Source: Cepaea nemoralis (Eukaryota; Mollusca; Gastropoda; Stylommatophora; Helicidae). Taken from it: a stretch of 64,000 nucleotides of DNA. Below the pieces are notes generated by a model. That model did not search any database. It saw only the letters and a program-made list of their open reading frames with translations, and had not been told where the DNA came from. Both the position numbers and the translations under genes were made by a program. This document shows, piece by piece, positions 31,830 to 43,384 of the stretch (positions are counted from its first letter, which is position 1; each line of letters opens with the position of its first letter). The stretch spans positions 255,001-319,000 of the forward strand of contig JACEFZ010011691.1 of the NCBI GenBank assembly GCA_014155875.1. The letters run 5' to 3'.

Positions 31830-32108
31830 CATTTACTGCTAATAATTTCTGATATCGATGTTGTTCCATGTCATGATGTCAAATTATCCACAATTTTTTC
31901 TCCAGTTTGCCCTTGCAAATAATTTATAATACCGATGTTCCTTCATGCCATGATGTTAAATTATCCAACATTTCCTCTGTCTTCCCCTGCTTCTGCACCC
32001 TCCATCGTTCCTGCTGTTATGACATACTCCAACTGTCCCATCCTCATGACGTACTTACAGAATATTGACTGTCTTCCCGTGCTGTGACTACACTTCATCT
32101 TGTGATTT
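31830..32108 (-). pseudogene. LINE C-terminal fragment, minus strand
   Basis: On the minus strand KYVMRMGQLEYVITAGTMEG corresponds to FGHVMRR.xLE.LVTTGKIEG of other copies, followed by decayed LTSWHG-like codons twice (tgtcatgatgtcaaa and tgccatgatgttaaa on the plus strand), so the last part is duplicated. Confidence 0.7.
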
Positions 32109-32109
32109 G

Positions 32110-32390
32110 TGGAGGTTAGTTTGGTTGAATGGACAAGAGCGCTCATTCTTAAACATCCGGTGTGCTGATGACGAGATAGCTTGTTCATCCTCTAGTTAGC
32201 TGGACTAAAATGTTAACTTCTCATCCTTGACTTGGGGAAGTACTTTACAAGTACCTCAAAACTTAGAGTGGATTCACCTGCTGGCGATGGATACTGGTAA
32301 TAAGGAAAGTTAATCCACTCACAAACATCAGTCCACTGCACTAGAAGCAGTAGCCTGAGTTTGCAATATGTTTGAGTGTAAAGCGACCAA
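32110..32390 (+). mobile_element. SINE family C, near-complete plus-strand copy
   Basis: Head with ttggttgaatggacaagagc and a decayed B box, body with cttctcatccttgacttggg, and 3' part containing gttaatccactcacaaacat then cactgcactagaagcagt. It shows the pre-expansion form of the segment that became the 14-bp array at 9563-9973. Confidence 0.8.
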
Positions 32391-32429
32391 ACGTTACAGA
32401 AAAAAAAAGAAAAGTCTTGTGATTTAACT

Positions 32430-32710
32430 TCCTTGTAGATATCTTCATTATGATCTTTATCTGTTTATGGTGTTCTCATAATTAATCCGTAAAACCACAT
32501 CTCTTTAGCTTCCTAGTGATCTAGCAGATTGATCCGAGCATGAAAGCTTGGCAATATCGGTCCAAAATATTTTCTTCCCAACCTCCAAATGCTGATAAAA
32601 GATTGAATAACTTCAGTCTCATTATTGTGTAAATGCACTTTGTACCTCTAAATGTTGATAAAAGATTGTATAACTCCTGTATCATTATTGTGTAAATGCA
32701 CATGGTATGT
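32430..32710 (-). pseudogene. short LINE remnant and a 57-bp duplication
   Basis: On the minus strand 32540-32430 gives EMWFYGLIMRTP, typical of the EMWFYRRMLRIPW segment of LINEs. At 32580-32705 a segment starting ccaaatgctgataaaagatt is present twice with changes. Confidence 0.55.
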
Positions 32711-33000
32711 TGGTTGCCAATAATGCGATAATGAAATTAGAACAGTAAACTTCATGTTTGTCAGTTTTACATATAGTTCATTATCAAATCTCTGTGTGTC
32801 TCTAAAAAAATGTACAGGAACACATTCTGGCTTATTCAGTGTTTAGTTAATTTCATGTAATCACAGAAGCCAGAATTGTTCTTATGTGTAATGTTGCATT
32901 TGGGCAGAACATAGAGGTGTCATCAATTTTCATGTTTTTAACACTTTATTTATGTCTGGATGGTCAGAAAATACCGGTACTTTTAAGTGATGTTTTAGCT
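32711..33000. other. unassigned
   Basis: No exon or repeat recognised. Confidence 0.3.
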
Positions 33001-33600
33001 GTTAATTTTCAGTCTGTTATTTTTCTATCTTTTATTTTTCAGCCCATTATTGTTCTGTCTGTTATTTGTCTGCTTATTATTGTTCTATCTGTTATTTTTC
33101 TGCCTGTTATTGTACAGTTATTCTGCCAGTTATTTTTCTATCTGTTATATTTCTGCTTGTTATAGTTCTAGTCTGTTATATTTCTGCTTGTTATAGTTCT
33201 ATCTGTTATATTTCTGCTTGTTATTGTTCTATCTGTTATTTATCTGTCTGTTATTGTTCTATCTATTATTTATATCTGTTATTGGTCTGTTATTTATCTG
33301 TCTGTTATTGTTCTATCTGTTATTTATCTGTCTATTATTGTTCTATCTATTATTTATCTGCCTGTTATTGTTTTGTCTATTATTTATCTGTCTGTTATTA
33401 TTCTATCTATTATTTATCTGTCTGTTATTGTTCTATCTATTATTTATATCTGTTATTGGTCTGTTATTTATCTGCCTGTTATTTTTTGCTTTATATTGTT
33501 CTGTCTGTTATTTCTCTTAATGCTATTTAGCTGCATGTTATTATTCTATCTGTTATGCTGTTGGCTGTTATTGTTCTGTCTGTTATTTTTCATTCTGAAT
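33000..33600. repeat. degenerate ~30-bp tandem repeat
   Basis: Units of gttctatctattatttatct plus gtctgttatt; left part is more diverged. Hydrophobic open frames across it are repeat artefacts. Confidence 0.85.
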
Positions 33601-33955
33601 GCCCTCTTTGCCATTGCAATTCTAATTCTAATTTCTATCTCACATTGAGTGTCTTCCATTACTGTTTGCCATAAGGGACATGCACTGAGCAACTTGTGAA
33701 AGAGTTCATTGTTTTATGTGGACCTGTATGTATAATAACAATGTTGATTTTTGATAGTACAGTCACTGTGATTCTAGAAATCAAGTTTATGTTGTTTACA
33801 TTTATACATAAATAAGATAATAGATGTTTCTATAAATAATACTTCTTCCTCACTGTTTTCCTCCTTTGATGTGATACTTTGTACAGTGATTGACAGGTCT
33901 CAGAGAGATGATTGTTGCTGATATTTGTCTTGTTAGCATCAATCTTGTTCATATG
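33601..33955. other. unassigned
   Basis: AT-rich with no recognised feature. Confidence 0.3.
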
Positions 33956-34590
33956 AACAGTTTGTGGTAGACTGCTAAATAGTGAGGAGTTTGGTATGGG
34001 AAAGTTTAGATAGACTGAACAATTAGGTGTGGGGAAAGTTGGGAAGACTGACTATGTAGGTGTTTTGTAAGTTTGTGTTGACTTAAAAGTTAGATGTGGA
34101 GAATGTTGAGTAGATTGAACATGTAGGTGTGGGGAAGTTTGCATAGACTGAACATTTAGGTGTGGGGAAGCTTGTGTATACTTAACATTTTGGTGTGTGG
34201 AAGATTGGGTAGATCAGCCATGTTTGCATAAGAAAAATTGAGTATAAGGTGAACATTTAGACTGAGACATTTGTGTAAACAATCAGTCAACTGGGTGTGT
34301 AGAGAAGTTTTGGTAGACAGTGAAAATACAAGTGTGGGAAAATCTATTTAGACAACTGTCTTGGGATATTTAGGTAGCAATGAACAGTTAGGACATGTTG
34401 GAACCTGGGTAGCCGGTGAATATGTTGGTGTAGGGAAGCTTTGGTAGTTTGTGAACATTTGTGTGTGTGAGGAAGTGTGGGTATATCATGAACATGTTGG
34501 TGGGTGAGGAAGTCTTGCTATATGGTGCACATTCTGGATGTGTAAAGCTGGTGAAACAACGAACATTTCAGATGTGAAGTTTGAGTACAG
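33956..34590. repeat. strongly decayed ~35-bp tandem repeat
   Basis: Recurring gaacatttaggtgtggggaa and related words at roughly 35-50 base spacing; an old array. Confidence 0.65.
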
Positions 34591-34599
34591 TCAACATTT

Positions 34600-34975
34600 T
34601 ATGGCTTAACTGTTGATTTGATGTAGTTGCCTGATGATATGTTTATAATTTTTTTTATCTGAAGTAGATGCCTAATGTCTTTGCCCAACTGCTGATCTGA
34701 AGTGGTTGCCTGATATCTATGCCGAACTGTTGATCTACCTGGTTGCCTGATGTCTTTGCCTAGCTGTTGATTTAACCTGGTTGCCTGATGTCTTTGCCTA
34801 GCTGCAGATCTGACATGATCAACTGATGTCTTTGCCTAGCTGCAGATCTGACATGATCAACTGATGTCTTTGCCTAGCTGCAGATCTGACATGATCAACT
34901 GATGTCTTTGCCTAACCGCTGATCCAATGTAGTTGCCTGATGTCTTTGCCTAACTGCTAATCTGATGTAGTATAT
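34600..34975. repeat. ~38-bp tandem repeat
   Basis: Unit tgcagatctgacatgatcaa followed by ctgatgtctttgcctagc; three central copies are identical (34800-34910), outer ones diverged. Confidence 0.85.
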
Positions 34976-35129
34976 ATGGAATGCCTGTATTCTGTAATGC
35001 TTGTTTACTGGGGTGTCAGTACTGATGTATAATTATAAAGCCGGTGCCCTGTTAGGGAAAGCGCAGGCAGTAAGGCAGCTGCCCAGGCCAAACTGAAGAC
35101 AATTATATTAATTACATGTGCTTATGTGC
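34976..35129. other. unassigned
   Basis: Nothing recognised. Confidence 0.3.
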
Positions 35130-35545
35130 TTACCCATTGGTCTATCTGTTTATCTGTCTGTGTCGTTTTAGCTCTATACCATTATGCCTCTGTCTTTGCT
35201 GCTATCTCTATATCTGTCTCCTTCTCTATGTATCTGTCTGTCTTACTGTACCTCCCTATGCATCTCTCAATCTTTATTGTAAATGTGTGTCATCTCTCTC
35301 TTTCTTACTCATTTGAAAATAAAGTGTGTTTGTTTGCCCTCTCTCTATCTCATTTTCTCTCGGTTTCTCTGTCTCCCTGTCTCTCTCTCATTTTTTCCCA
35401 CTTACTCGGTCTCCATGTCTCTCTTTCATCTTCTCACTGTCTCTGTCACCCTGTCACTTTCTCATTACTCTCTGTCTCTCTCCCTCCTTGTCTCTGTCTC
35501 ATTCTCTCTCTCTCTCTCTCATTGTCTTTCTCCCTCTCTCTCTCA
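35130..35545. repeat. pyrimidine-rich (TCTC/TGTC) low-complexity tract
   Basis: Imperfect ctctctgtctc repeats. Ser/Leu-rich frames here are artefacts. Confidence 0.85.
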
Positions 35546-35984
35546 CTCATCCATGCTTAAAATCACATCACAAATGTGACTCGGTGACCACATCTCTTAA
35601 ATTATATAGAACATTTCCATAATCTCCACTTGATATTACGTGTCCATGTTAACTTATGAGCAATGTTGAATATATTCACTCAATTATGTTTGTACATACG
35701 CTGAATACTGATGGGCTTATACTGTAGTATTTACATTTTCTTTGTTAAAACAGTACACAGCGATGATTGAAGAATGCAAACCAGAATGGTTCTTTACACA
35801 TGTTGCTTAAACTGCCATGGTCTGGTCATTTCTTAAAGACCTCTAGGTGTTTTCTAAGCAAGTTCTGATTTCACACAGAGCAGTCTTGTGCATGAAGTTC
35901 GGCTCATCAGGGTGAGTCCAAAGGGCATTTGCAGTTGTTTGCTGGCTTTCCCACAAAAACCCTGCTAACTCGATTAGCTTGTTT
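35546..35984. other. unassigned
   Basis: No exon or repeat recognised in about 440 bases. Confidence 0.3.
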
Positions 35985-36160
35985 GTTCACCTGTTCATTT
36001 TTCACTGCACCTGTAGAGGTTGGTCAGGTACAGACATTATGTTAGTTTACGTGTTCACCATTTACTACTCCTGTAGAGGTTGGTCAGATACAGACAATAT
36101 GTTAGTTTACGTGTTCACCATTTACTACACCTGTAGAGGTTGGTCAGGTACAGACATTAA
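35985..36160. repeat. ~60-bp tandem repeat, three copies
   Basis: Unit contains cctgtagaggttggtcaggt and gttagtttacgtgttcacca. Confidence 0.85.
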
Positions 36161-36239
36161 ATAGCAGTCATTATCAACGTTTTGGTGTACTGACTAGGAT
36201 ATTCTGCTGACAGTGGCATGAGCACTGTTGGACAAGGGT

Positions 36240-37110
36240 TCGAAGTCTGCACCCAACATTGTCTACACCAGGAAAATACTAACCACCTCTCCCTTAGTGC
36301 ACTCAACATTGGCTACACCAGGGAAACACTAACCACCTGTCCCTCAGTGCACTCAGCATTGGCTACACCAGGGAAATACTAACCACCCATCCCTCAGTGC
36401 ACTCAGCATTGGCTACACCAGGGAAACACTAACCACCCATCCCTCAGTGCACTCAGCATTGGCTACACCAGGGAAACACTAACCACTCATCCCTCAGTGC
36501 ACTCAACATTGGCTACACCAGGGAAACACTAACCACCCATCCCTCAGTGCACTCAGCATTGTCTACACCAGGGAAACACTAACCACCCATCCCTCAGTGC
36601 ACTCAGCATTGGCTACACCAGGGAAACACTAACCACCCATCCCTCAGTGCACTCAGCATTGGCTACACCAGGGAAACACTAACCACCCGTCCCTCAGTGC
36701 ACTCAACATTGGCTACACCAGGGAAACACTAACCACCCGTCCTTCAGTGCACTCAACATTGGCTACACCAGGGAAACACTAACCACCTGTCCCTCAGTGC
36801 ACTCAACATTGGCTACACCAGGGAAACACTAACCACCTGTCCCTCAGTGCACTCAACATTGGCTACACCAGGGAAACACTAACCACCTGTCCCTCAGTGC
36901 ACTCAACATTGGCTACACCAGGGAAACACTAACCACCTGTCCCTCAGTGCACTCAACATTGGCTACACCAGGGAATCACTAACCACCTGTCCCTCAGTGC
37001 ACTCAACATTGGCTACACCAGGGAAACACTAACCACCTGTCCCTCAGTGCACTCAACATTGGCTACACCAGGGAAACACTAACCACTTGTCCCTCAGTTC
37101 ACTCAGGCCT
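36240..37110. repeat. 50-bp minisatellite, about 17 copies
   Basis: Unit begins actcaacattggctacacca and ends ccctcagtgc. Sub-families (actcagcatt/cccat on the left, actcaacatt/cctgt on the right) are spatially sorted. The right edge continues into cactcaggcctg, which matches 30050-30063. Confidence 0.95.
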
Positions 37111-37194
37111 GAAACATTTGATGGTACTACACTCCACATACCCACACCTGCTACCTGTTGTGGTGGAAGGGGGGAGGGGGGGGGGGAGGACACA

Positions 37195-37430
37195 GAAGTG
37201 TGATGGCTAGACACTAGCCTGCTGGTCCAGTTGTCATGGGTTCAGTCCACATTAGGGCAGTTTCAAATTTAAAACATTGACCTGGGCTACCTGGTCGACC
37301 CAACCTGGACTGGGTACCAAGAAATACTAGGGAATGACCGGCCGCCAGAGTGAGGCTGACCACCTCACCCACCAGGTGGGGGGCAGCTGACACGAAGGTG
37401 GACACAGGATATTTACTCATTAACTACTGA
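37195..37430 (+). mobile_element. SINE-like element, family D
   Basis: tRNA-like head: gatggctagacactagcc with a B-box-like gggttcagtcc at about 37239. The body has ccaggtggggggcagctgac. Single copy in this window. Confidence 0.55.
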
Positions 37431-37449
37431 ATTAAAGGAATACAGGGAT

Positions 37450-38095
37450 AGAATTACATTTCTACCATTTTTTAATCAGATGTATGAATGTAATTTTAGC
37501 TGTGGTTTGTCAAGGTTAAACATATTTCTACCATTCTTCAACCATATGTGTGAATGTAATTTTAGCTGTGGTTTCTCGAGGTTAAACATTTCTACCATTC
37601 AACCAGATGTGTGAATGTAATTTTAGCTGTGGTTTGTCGAGGTTGAACATATTTCTACCATTCTTCAACCAGATGTGTGAATGTAATTTTAGCTGTGGTT
37701 TGTCAATGTTAAACATATTTCTACCAATTCTTCAACCAGATGTGTGATTGTAATTTTAGCTGTGGTTTGTCAATGTTAAACATATTTCTACCAATTCTTC
37801 AACCAGATGTGTGAATGTAATTTTAGCTGTGGTTTGTCGAGGTTGAACATATTTCTACCATTCTTCAACCATATGTGTGAATGTAATTTTAGCTGTGGTT
37901 TCTCGAGGTTAAACATTTCTACCATTCAACCAGATGTGTGAATGTAATTTTAGCTGTGGTTTGTCGAGGTTGAACATATTTCTACCATTCTTCAACCAGA
38001 TGTGTGAAAGTAATTTTAGCTGTGGTTTGTCAATGTTAAACATATTTCTACCAATTCTTCAACCAGATGTGTGAATGTAATTTTAGCTGTCCCTT
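37450..38095. repeat. ~65-bp tandem repeat, about ten copies
   Basis: Unit contains catatttctaccattcttca, accagatgtgtgaatgtaat and tttagctgtggtttgtcgag. Shorter units missing ttcttc alternate regularly, suggesting a higher-order period. Confidence 0.9.
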
Positions 38096-38350
38096 TTCCA
38101 GGTTAAACACATGTGCTTTATATACTTGACATGTTTGACTGAGTTTGACTGAGTAGCATCATGTAGCAGGTTGTTGCAGAATGTTGCTCTCATCACAGCC
38201 TCCTGATCAGATTCTTGATCCTTTGTCAGTTCTATTGCCTCAGCAGTTTGATGCCCTTGGTGTCTACAGTGTCCTATGACCATCTTCATGCTGTTAGACC
38301 CCTGCCTTTCTTCCAGGAACTATGCCTTCCATCACTGTTCTTTCTTCGGG
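38083..38350 (-). pseudogene. LINE C-terminal fragment cut by a SINE
   Basis: On the minus strand ERTVMEGIVPGRKAGV is followed by a stop and further codons including AIELTKDQESD and AVMRATFCNNLLHDATQS. This copy preserves the part of the LINE that is broken by the 20-bp satellite at 11.6-22.6 kb. A family A SINE adjoins it at 38356. Confidence 0.75.
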
Positions 38351-38355
38351 AGTCT

Positions 38356-38600
38356 GCGTGGCAAAGTGGTCAAGCTGTCTGACTCGGGCTCCGAAGGTTG
38401 TGGGTTCGACTCTGGGCCGCATCCTTCGGGTCAGAGGTGCATATTTTTGGAGACTCCTGGGGGTCTTTGCTGGAGCTACGGAGTTGGTGCTTTGTGCAAT
38501 GCTTTCAGCAGTCCATGCTGTGGAAAGAGACTGAGCCATATGGGATAAAACCCAATGCAATGAAGCCGACCCTGTTGACTTTTAAGCGACTTTTCTTTGT
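38356..38600 (+). mobile_element. SINE family A, second copy
   Basis: Head gcgtggcaaagtggtcaagc, B box gggttcgactc at about 38402, body with ggagactcctgggggtcttt and end with gagccatatgggataaaacc. About 80% similar by eye to 8201-8431. Confidence 0.85.
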
Positions 38601-38920
38601 AAACCACTGTTGTTTGCATCAGTTTCTGAGGCATGATGCTGTTATTTTGAGTCAGTTTCCTTCCATATTTAAACCTTGTAGAGTGCAAGTATTTTCTTTT
38701 CCTTGATCCATGACATTCTAAGAATTGTTCTACAACACTTTAGGCCAAAACACCACGTTTTCACCTTTAATGGTTGCAAAATATTCTATGACCCACATCC
38801 TTATGTTGCCACAGCAAGATGTATGTTACAACAAATGTTACTTTCATGTGTGTGTGTGTGTGGAGAGAGGTTACAGCTTATTTTAAATTATATTTCCAAT
38901 AGCAAGAAGGCTGATTGAGA
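38601..38920. other. unassigned, with a short (GT)n
   Basis: A short gtgtgtgtgtgtg run at 38848-38861. Nothing else recognised. Confidence 0.3.
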
Positions 38921-38924
38921 TGGA

Positions 38925-39355
38925 GGATCTGGTGGTGGAGTGGCTTAGATGTTGCAATGTTCGCCTCATGTAGACCTGGTTCGCTTCAGCGCGGACCAGA
39001 TAGAGTTTGGCAAAAATAAGAAAAATTTTGTAGATACCCCTCTCATCCTTGAATAGTTGATTGATTGTCTAGACTTCTCAGGCGAGGACAATAAACATTG
39101 AGTATATGCACATATTATTGGTCATTTGGAAATCGGAAACAGCAGACCAAATAGGATTCTGCCCAGGCCAAATGAAAAAGCTGGTCAACCTACCCATGGG
39201 AAGATCATAGACACCATATGTACATCTGGTGTACATAAACTGGTGTCCTAGCCAGGACTATGAAACTTGTGTGCCTTGTGCTGACAGTCTCCATCTGTGG
39301 TCTATGGGTGGAGATTCAAGCACGTATGGAAATATCCATGTGCAATGAAAGTGGC
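38925..39355 (+). mobile_element. SINE-like element, family E
   Basis: tRNA-like head with A-box-like ggtggtggagtggcttagat and B-box-like cctggttcgcttc near 38979-38991; a long body follows. Single copy, so the 3' limit is uncertain. Confidence 0.5.
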
Positions 39356-39356
39356 A

Positions 39357-39535
39357 AGAGAGAGAGAGAGAGACACACACACACATACACCACCACCACT
39401 ACCACCACCGTCATCACCACCAATAGTGCCACCATTACTACCACATTACTACCACCACCACTACTACCACATTACCACCACTACCATTACCACAATCACT
39501 ACCACCATCGCTACTACAACCACTACCACTACATT
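39357..39535. repeat. GA, CA and CCA/CTA microsatellite cluster
   Basis: (ga)n at 39357-39372, (ca)n, then about 140 bases of accaccactaccatta-like triplets. Confidence 0.9.
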
Positions 39536-39539
39536 TAAA

Positions 39540-39900
39540 TTTGAAAGCAGCTGATGTGTTTAATGAGTCAAAGACAGCTTGAGCATGCCAATGCTAGAGG
39601 CAAGGGAACTAGCCCAGGATAGAGAGTCCCCAGCAGGATGTGGTGGCAGCTGTGTTCTGCCACCTGATGATGATTGCCAGGTTCTCCAGTGAAGGCATCT
39701 TATTCTCCAACACCATTTATGTGTATTTTCACATGTTTGTTTTCACTGTTTAAGTGAATATGATGTTTCTAGAGATGTTGAGCATAATACATGTTCTTCT
39801 GACCTTTTATTCTAATGTGATCTCAGGTGTGGATCTAACACTGATTTTAGTGTCTGGTGTATCATTTGATACAGATATGAGTCTTGCTAGAGATTGTAGT
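39540..39900. other. unassigned, possible LINE end
   Basis: At 39580-39685 a frame reads LEARELAQDRESPAGCGGSC and then PPDDD, which resembles LINE ORF ends (..A.DRE.W......DDD). Too short to be certain. Confidence 0.3.
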
Positions 39901-39904
39901 GGGG

Positions 39905-40445
39905 ATCAGAATTCAATTTGTTGCACCTGATTGGTTGAGCTCATTATGGGTGGGAAATAGGCTTCAAGAGATGAATCTGATTAGCTTAGTTAATGGGAGG
40001 CGGGAAGAGAAATCAAGGAATGAATCTGAATGGCTGAGATAATTTGGGGTGGGAGCAGATTTAAATGAATGAATTTGATTTGCTGAGTTCATCGGGGACG
40101 GGAGCAGATTTCAAGGAATGAATCTGATTGGCTGAGTTCATTATTGGTGAGTATAGACATAAAGAGGTTAGTCTGATTGGCTTTGTTCACAGGGGGCAGA
40201 AGGAGATTTCAAAGATTGAATCTGATTGGCCAAGTTAATAAAACAAGCTTCAAAGAAGATATCTGATTAGTTGAATTAATAAGATGTGGAGAGCAGGCTT
40301 CATGGGGTAAATATGTTTGGCTGGATTCATGAAGATGTGATTTACTGGATTCATAAAATTGTGATTTACTGGACTCATAAAGATGTAATTTACTGGACTC
40401 ATAAAGATGTGATTTATTACTTCATCTGTGGTATTTATTATTGTT
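39905..40445. repeat. decayed ~65-bp repeat followed by a 24-bp minisatellite
   Basis: Repeated gaatctgattggctgagttc at 39920-40240; then about four units of aaagatgtgatttactggac plus tcat at 40325-40420. Confidence 0.8.
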
Positions 40446-40598
40446 ATTATCTGCACTTTGTTTGAATTTAAGCAGAAATGTTACATCTTTTTTTCATCAT
40501 TATCATTTTTGACCATTTGAGTATTCAGTGAGTAGGGTCAGCGGAAACTGCACTTGATGGGTCACTGCAAGTGGACTGAAAGGCTGCTTGTAGACATG

Positions 40599-40619
40599 GT
40601 GGGGGGGGGGGGGGGGGGG
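40599..40619. repeat. poly(G) tract, about 20 bases
   Basis: Uninterrupted G run; could form G-quadruplexes and is error-prone in assemblies. Confidence 0.9.
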
Positions 40620-40679
40620 TGTCACCAGCTGACACAAGCACCTTGTGTGAATCTGTCACTACAGCACTCTGTAAAAAGA

Positions 40680-40965
40680 CATAATGCTGTCAACAATGGA
40701 GGCAGAGCAGAAGGAAGAAAATAAGATAGGAGGATGAGAACCAGAAAAGGAAAAAACAAGAAGAAGAACAAAGAGGCAATTGGGGAGAAGAATAATTAGA
40801 GAATGAGAAGGAATAAACAATTTAATGGACAACAGAATGAGGTAGAAGAAGAACATGACAAGGAGGAGAAAAAATAACAGAAAGAGCAGAAGAAAAAGGA
40901 GGTCGATGAAGAAGAGAGGACATAGACAAAGGAGGAAATTAAGTTCTGGAATTCAGTAACGCATG
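40680..40965. repeat. purine-rich (GAA/AAG) tract
   Basis: Irregular aagaagaag and gaggag words. No coding call. Confidence 0.7.
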
Positions 40966-41045
40966 TAGATATCGGACAGGGGCAAGAAAACAAAATCTGT
41001 AACTCTACAGGCTTGAGGTCGTATACAAGCTGGGCCTTTACAAAA

Positions 41046-41285
41046 TCACAGGTAACAGCATCAACAGTACACAGTGTTGTAAACATCAACAGTACACAGT
41101 GTTGTAAACATCAACAGTACACAGTGTTGTAAACATCAACAGTACACAGTGTTGTAAACATCAACAGTACACAGTGTTGTAAACATCAACAGTACACAGT
41201 GTTGTAAACATCAACAGTACACAGTGTTGTAAACATCAACAGTACACAGTGTTGTAAACATCAACAGTACACAGTGTTGTAAACA
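41046..41285. repeat. 25-bp minisatellite, about 9-10 identical copies
   Basis: Unit acatcaacagtacacagtgt plus tgtaa, essentially without variation, so recently homogenised. Confidence 0.95.
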
Positions 41286-41337
41286 ACAAGGAAACACGCC
41301 CTGAAGCAGCTGCTTGCTATGGGTTGAGTTGAACTAA

Positions 41338-41492
41338 GAAACAACATCACTGCACTCAGGACATTCCAACATGTGTTCCGTCCTCTGATTCAACATCACT
41401 GCACTCAGGACATTCCAACATGTGTTCCGACCTCTGATTCAACATCACTGCACTCAGGACATTCCAACATGTGTTCCGTCCTCTGATTCAAC
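41338..41492. repeat. 49-bp tandem repeat, three copies
   Basis: Unit begins aacatcactgcactcaggac and ends cctctgattc. Confidence 0.9.
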
Positions 41493-41890
41493 AGCCATCG
41501 AAGAGTCATACTACTAATCGTTCAATAGTTCAAACATCCATCTGATGGAAAGTTCTCCTGGTCTTCCCTCTCACCTTTGAGATTTGTTCAGTAGCCCTGC
41601 TGATACCCTGTCATATCATTCTCTCCGCATACAGGTTCTCAGTCAGTTCCCCCTCTTCCCCGCTTTCTCCACCTAGTCCCACAGGCACCCGACCACCTCT
41701 CCCTTGTCCATAGGTAATATACCACTGAGAGGTGCATCCCCTGCCAGACTATCAGCCCGTTCATTCCCCCCCCCCCCCACTCCCGCATTACCAGAGTAGA
41801 AAATCCATACAAATCTCACAATCTGTGACCTCGGGGCTTGCCATTCCATCTGCCATAGGTCCCTGATACAATTGGGCCCTCACCTTGTGT
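41493..41890. other. unassigned, with a C tract
   Basis: Poly(C) at about 41767-41778. No exon recognised. Confidence 0.3.
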
Positions 41891-42104
41891 GTACCTTCTA
41901 CGACTTCTACTGGTGCATGTCTGGCCGGTGTCCTATTTTTCATCATCCTCCATTCCTTCCTTCGCTGACGTCTTTCTCGATGTTTCTTCAGCTACAGTGG
42001 CAACAGAAGAAATATCGATGAAAATGTCGGTGAAGGAAGGAATGGAGGAAGATGAAAAAAAGGAAGCCGGCCAGGTATGCACCAGTAGAAGATGTCTAAC
42101 GTAC
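41891..42104. repeat. 214-bp foldback: 99-bp inverted arms with a 16-base loop
   Basis: Arm 41891-41989 and the reverse complement of 42006-42104 align without gaps at 81 of 99 positions. Perfect blocks include cttctactggtgca and ctccattccttccttc. Both arms end in gtac at the outer edge. On a plus-strand RNA nine of the 18 mismatches would be G-U pairs, giving 90 of 99 paired positions. No target-site duplication was found. A frame crosses it (41889-42137) but is not gene-like. Confidence 0.9.
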
Positions 42105-42410
42105 AAAAGAACCAGAAAAATTTATACAGCATTATGAACCATCACAATTATAACCAACACCAGTGAGGCTGGTTGAACGAGGTGAAAAGTTCCTTTTTTT
42201 TCACAAATTGGGTGGACGCACAGGTGTATGCCTGAATGAACAGAGGAATAGGTAGCCAGTTTTACCTTTGCTAGCTGATGATGAGTGCAGGTGTCTAACC
42301 CTTGTCCGATCACGCTCGTGACATGATCAGAGTAACTAGCTCTTGTCTGTACAAACACACCAACTATAGTGTTATTATGATCTGTTTATAACCCATTCTG
42401 TCCCAGGTGG
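42105..42410. other. unassigned
   Basis: No feature recognised. Confidence 0.3.
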
Positions 42411-42414
42411 TTGT

Positions 42415-42655
42415 TGCAAGCAAATGTCATTTATGAGATACAGTAACTGTCAACTGTTTAGAGCTAGAAATAAAGGCAAGTACATGTCAAATATGAGATA
42501 TAGTAACTGTCAACTGTTTAGGACTGTAGAAGTTACAATAACTATATGTCATATATGACATATTGTAACTGTCAACTGTTTAGAACATTAGAAGTAACAA
42601 GTATGTATTATTTATGAGATATAGTAACTTTCAACAGTTTAGACAGAGCACTTCA
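42415..42655. repeat. ~60-bp degenerate tandem repeat, four copies
   Basis: Recurring tatgagatatagtaactgtc and aactgtttaga. Confidence 0.85.
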
Positions 42656-43384
42656 GATATCTCCCACAGTATGTGAAATTAATGGTTAACATCGCTACTG
42701 CTGTAATATAATGTTATGTGCGATCACTGTTCTGTGACCGAACTTTTGTTGAGTTAGGGAGGGTTTGGATACATGCCTTTTACTGTAACAGGTCTTCCAG
42801 TAAATTTCTCATCACATTATGGTTCTTTAAATTATGTTTCTTTAAATGGTGTCTCATTAAATTATGTCTTACCATTGACGAGTTTTGTTCTTGAGAGCTT
42901 TGTCGCTCATTTACCAAACTCTTTGTTGCAATACTGTCTGGTTGTGTCTCTACGTCTTGTATTTGTTGTTCTTCCTCATACTCCTATGATTGTCTGTTTC
43001 TTCTTTTTTCTCGTCCATTCTTCTTCTTCTTCTTCTCCTGAAAGTTCTGAAACAGATTACATGTACCCATGCTACCAATCTGGGTTAACCTCACAGCTGT
43101 CATGGACCCGTTTACCTGCCTTGAGGAGTTTCTGGTATATGGTGCTAATCCCACGTGTGTATAGACTGGCCAGCACTCAGTGGGTCACGTGTTCAGTATC
43201 ATGCCGACTGTCTTGGCTGCCCAGGTCATTGCCATTTTATGCTAGCTCTACCTGGGAGGCCAGGATGGGACTCAGTCGTAACCTGGGTTCGCAGTTGTAA
43301 CAGTTAGAAGCATCACTTTATCACTGCCTGGGGTTGCACCTAGACCTCTGTCTTGGTTAGTAAGTACACTAACCATCGAGACTT
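42656..43384. other. unassigned; longest non-repetitive frame not supported as a gene
   Basis: A 175-codon plus-strand frame (42773-43300) crosses a repeated taaattatgt/taaatggtgt segment, a T-rich stretch and a (ttc)n run. It has no recognised domain. I treat it as chance. Confidence 0.4.

Noticed and set aside
36240..37110. CRISPR-like regular direct repeats, 50-bp period (also 25-bp at 41046-41285)
   Set aside because: Units are contiguous with no unique spacers, there are no cas genes and the DNA is clearly eukaryotic.
41889..42137. 82-codon frame across the foldback as a gene
   Set aside because: The two halves are reverse complements of each other, which explains the open frame; no family recognised.
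42773..43300. 175-codon frame as a gene
   Set aside because: Crosses simple repeats and T-rich sequence, has no recognisable domain or splice context and no codon bias.
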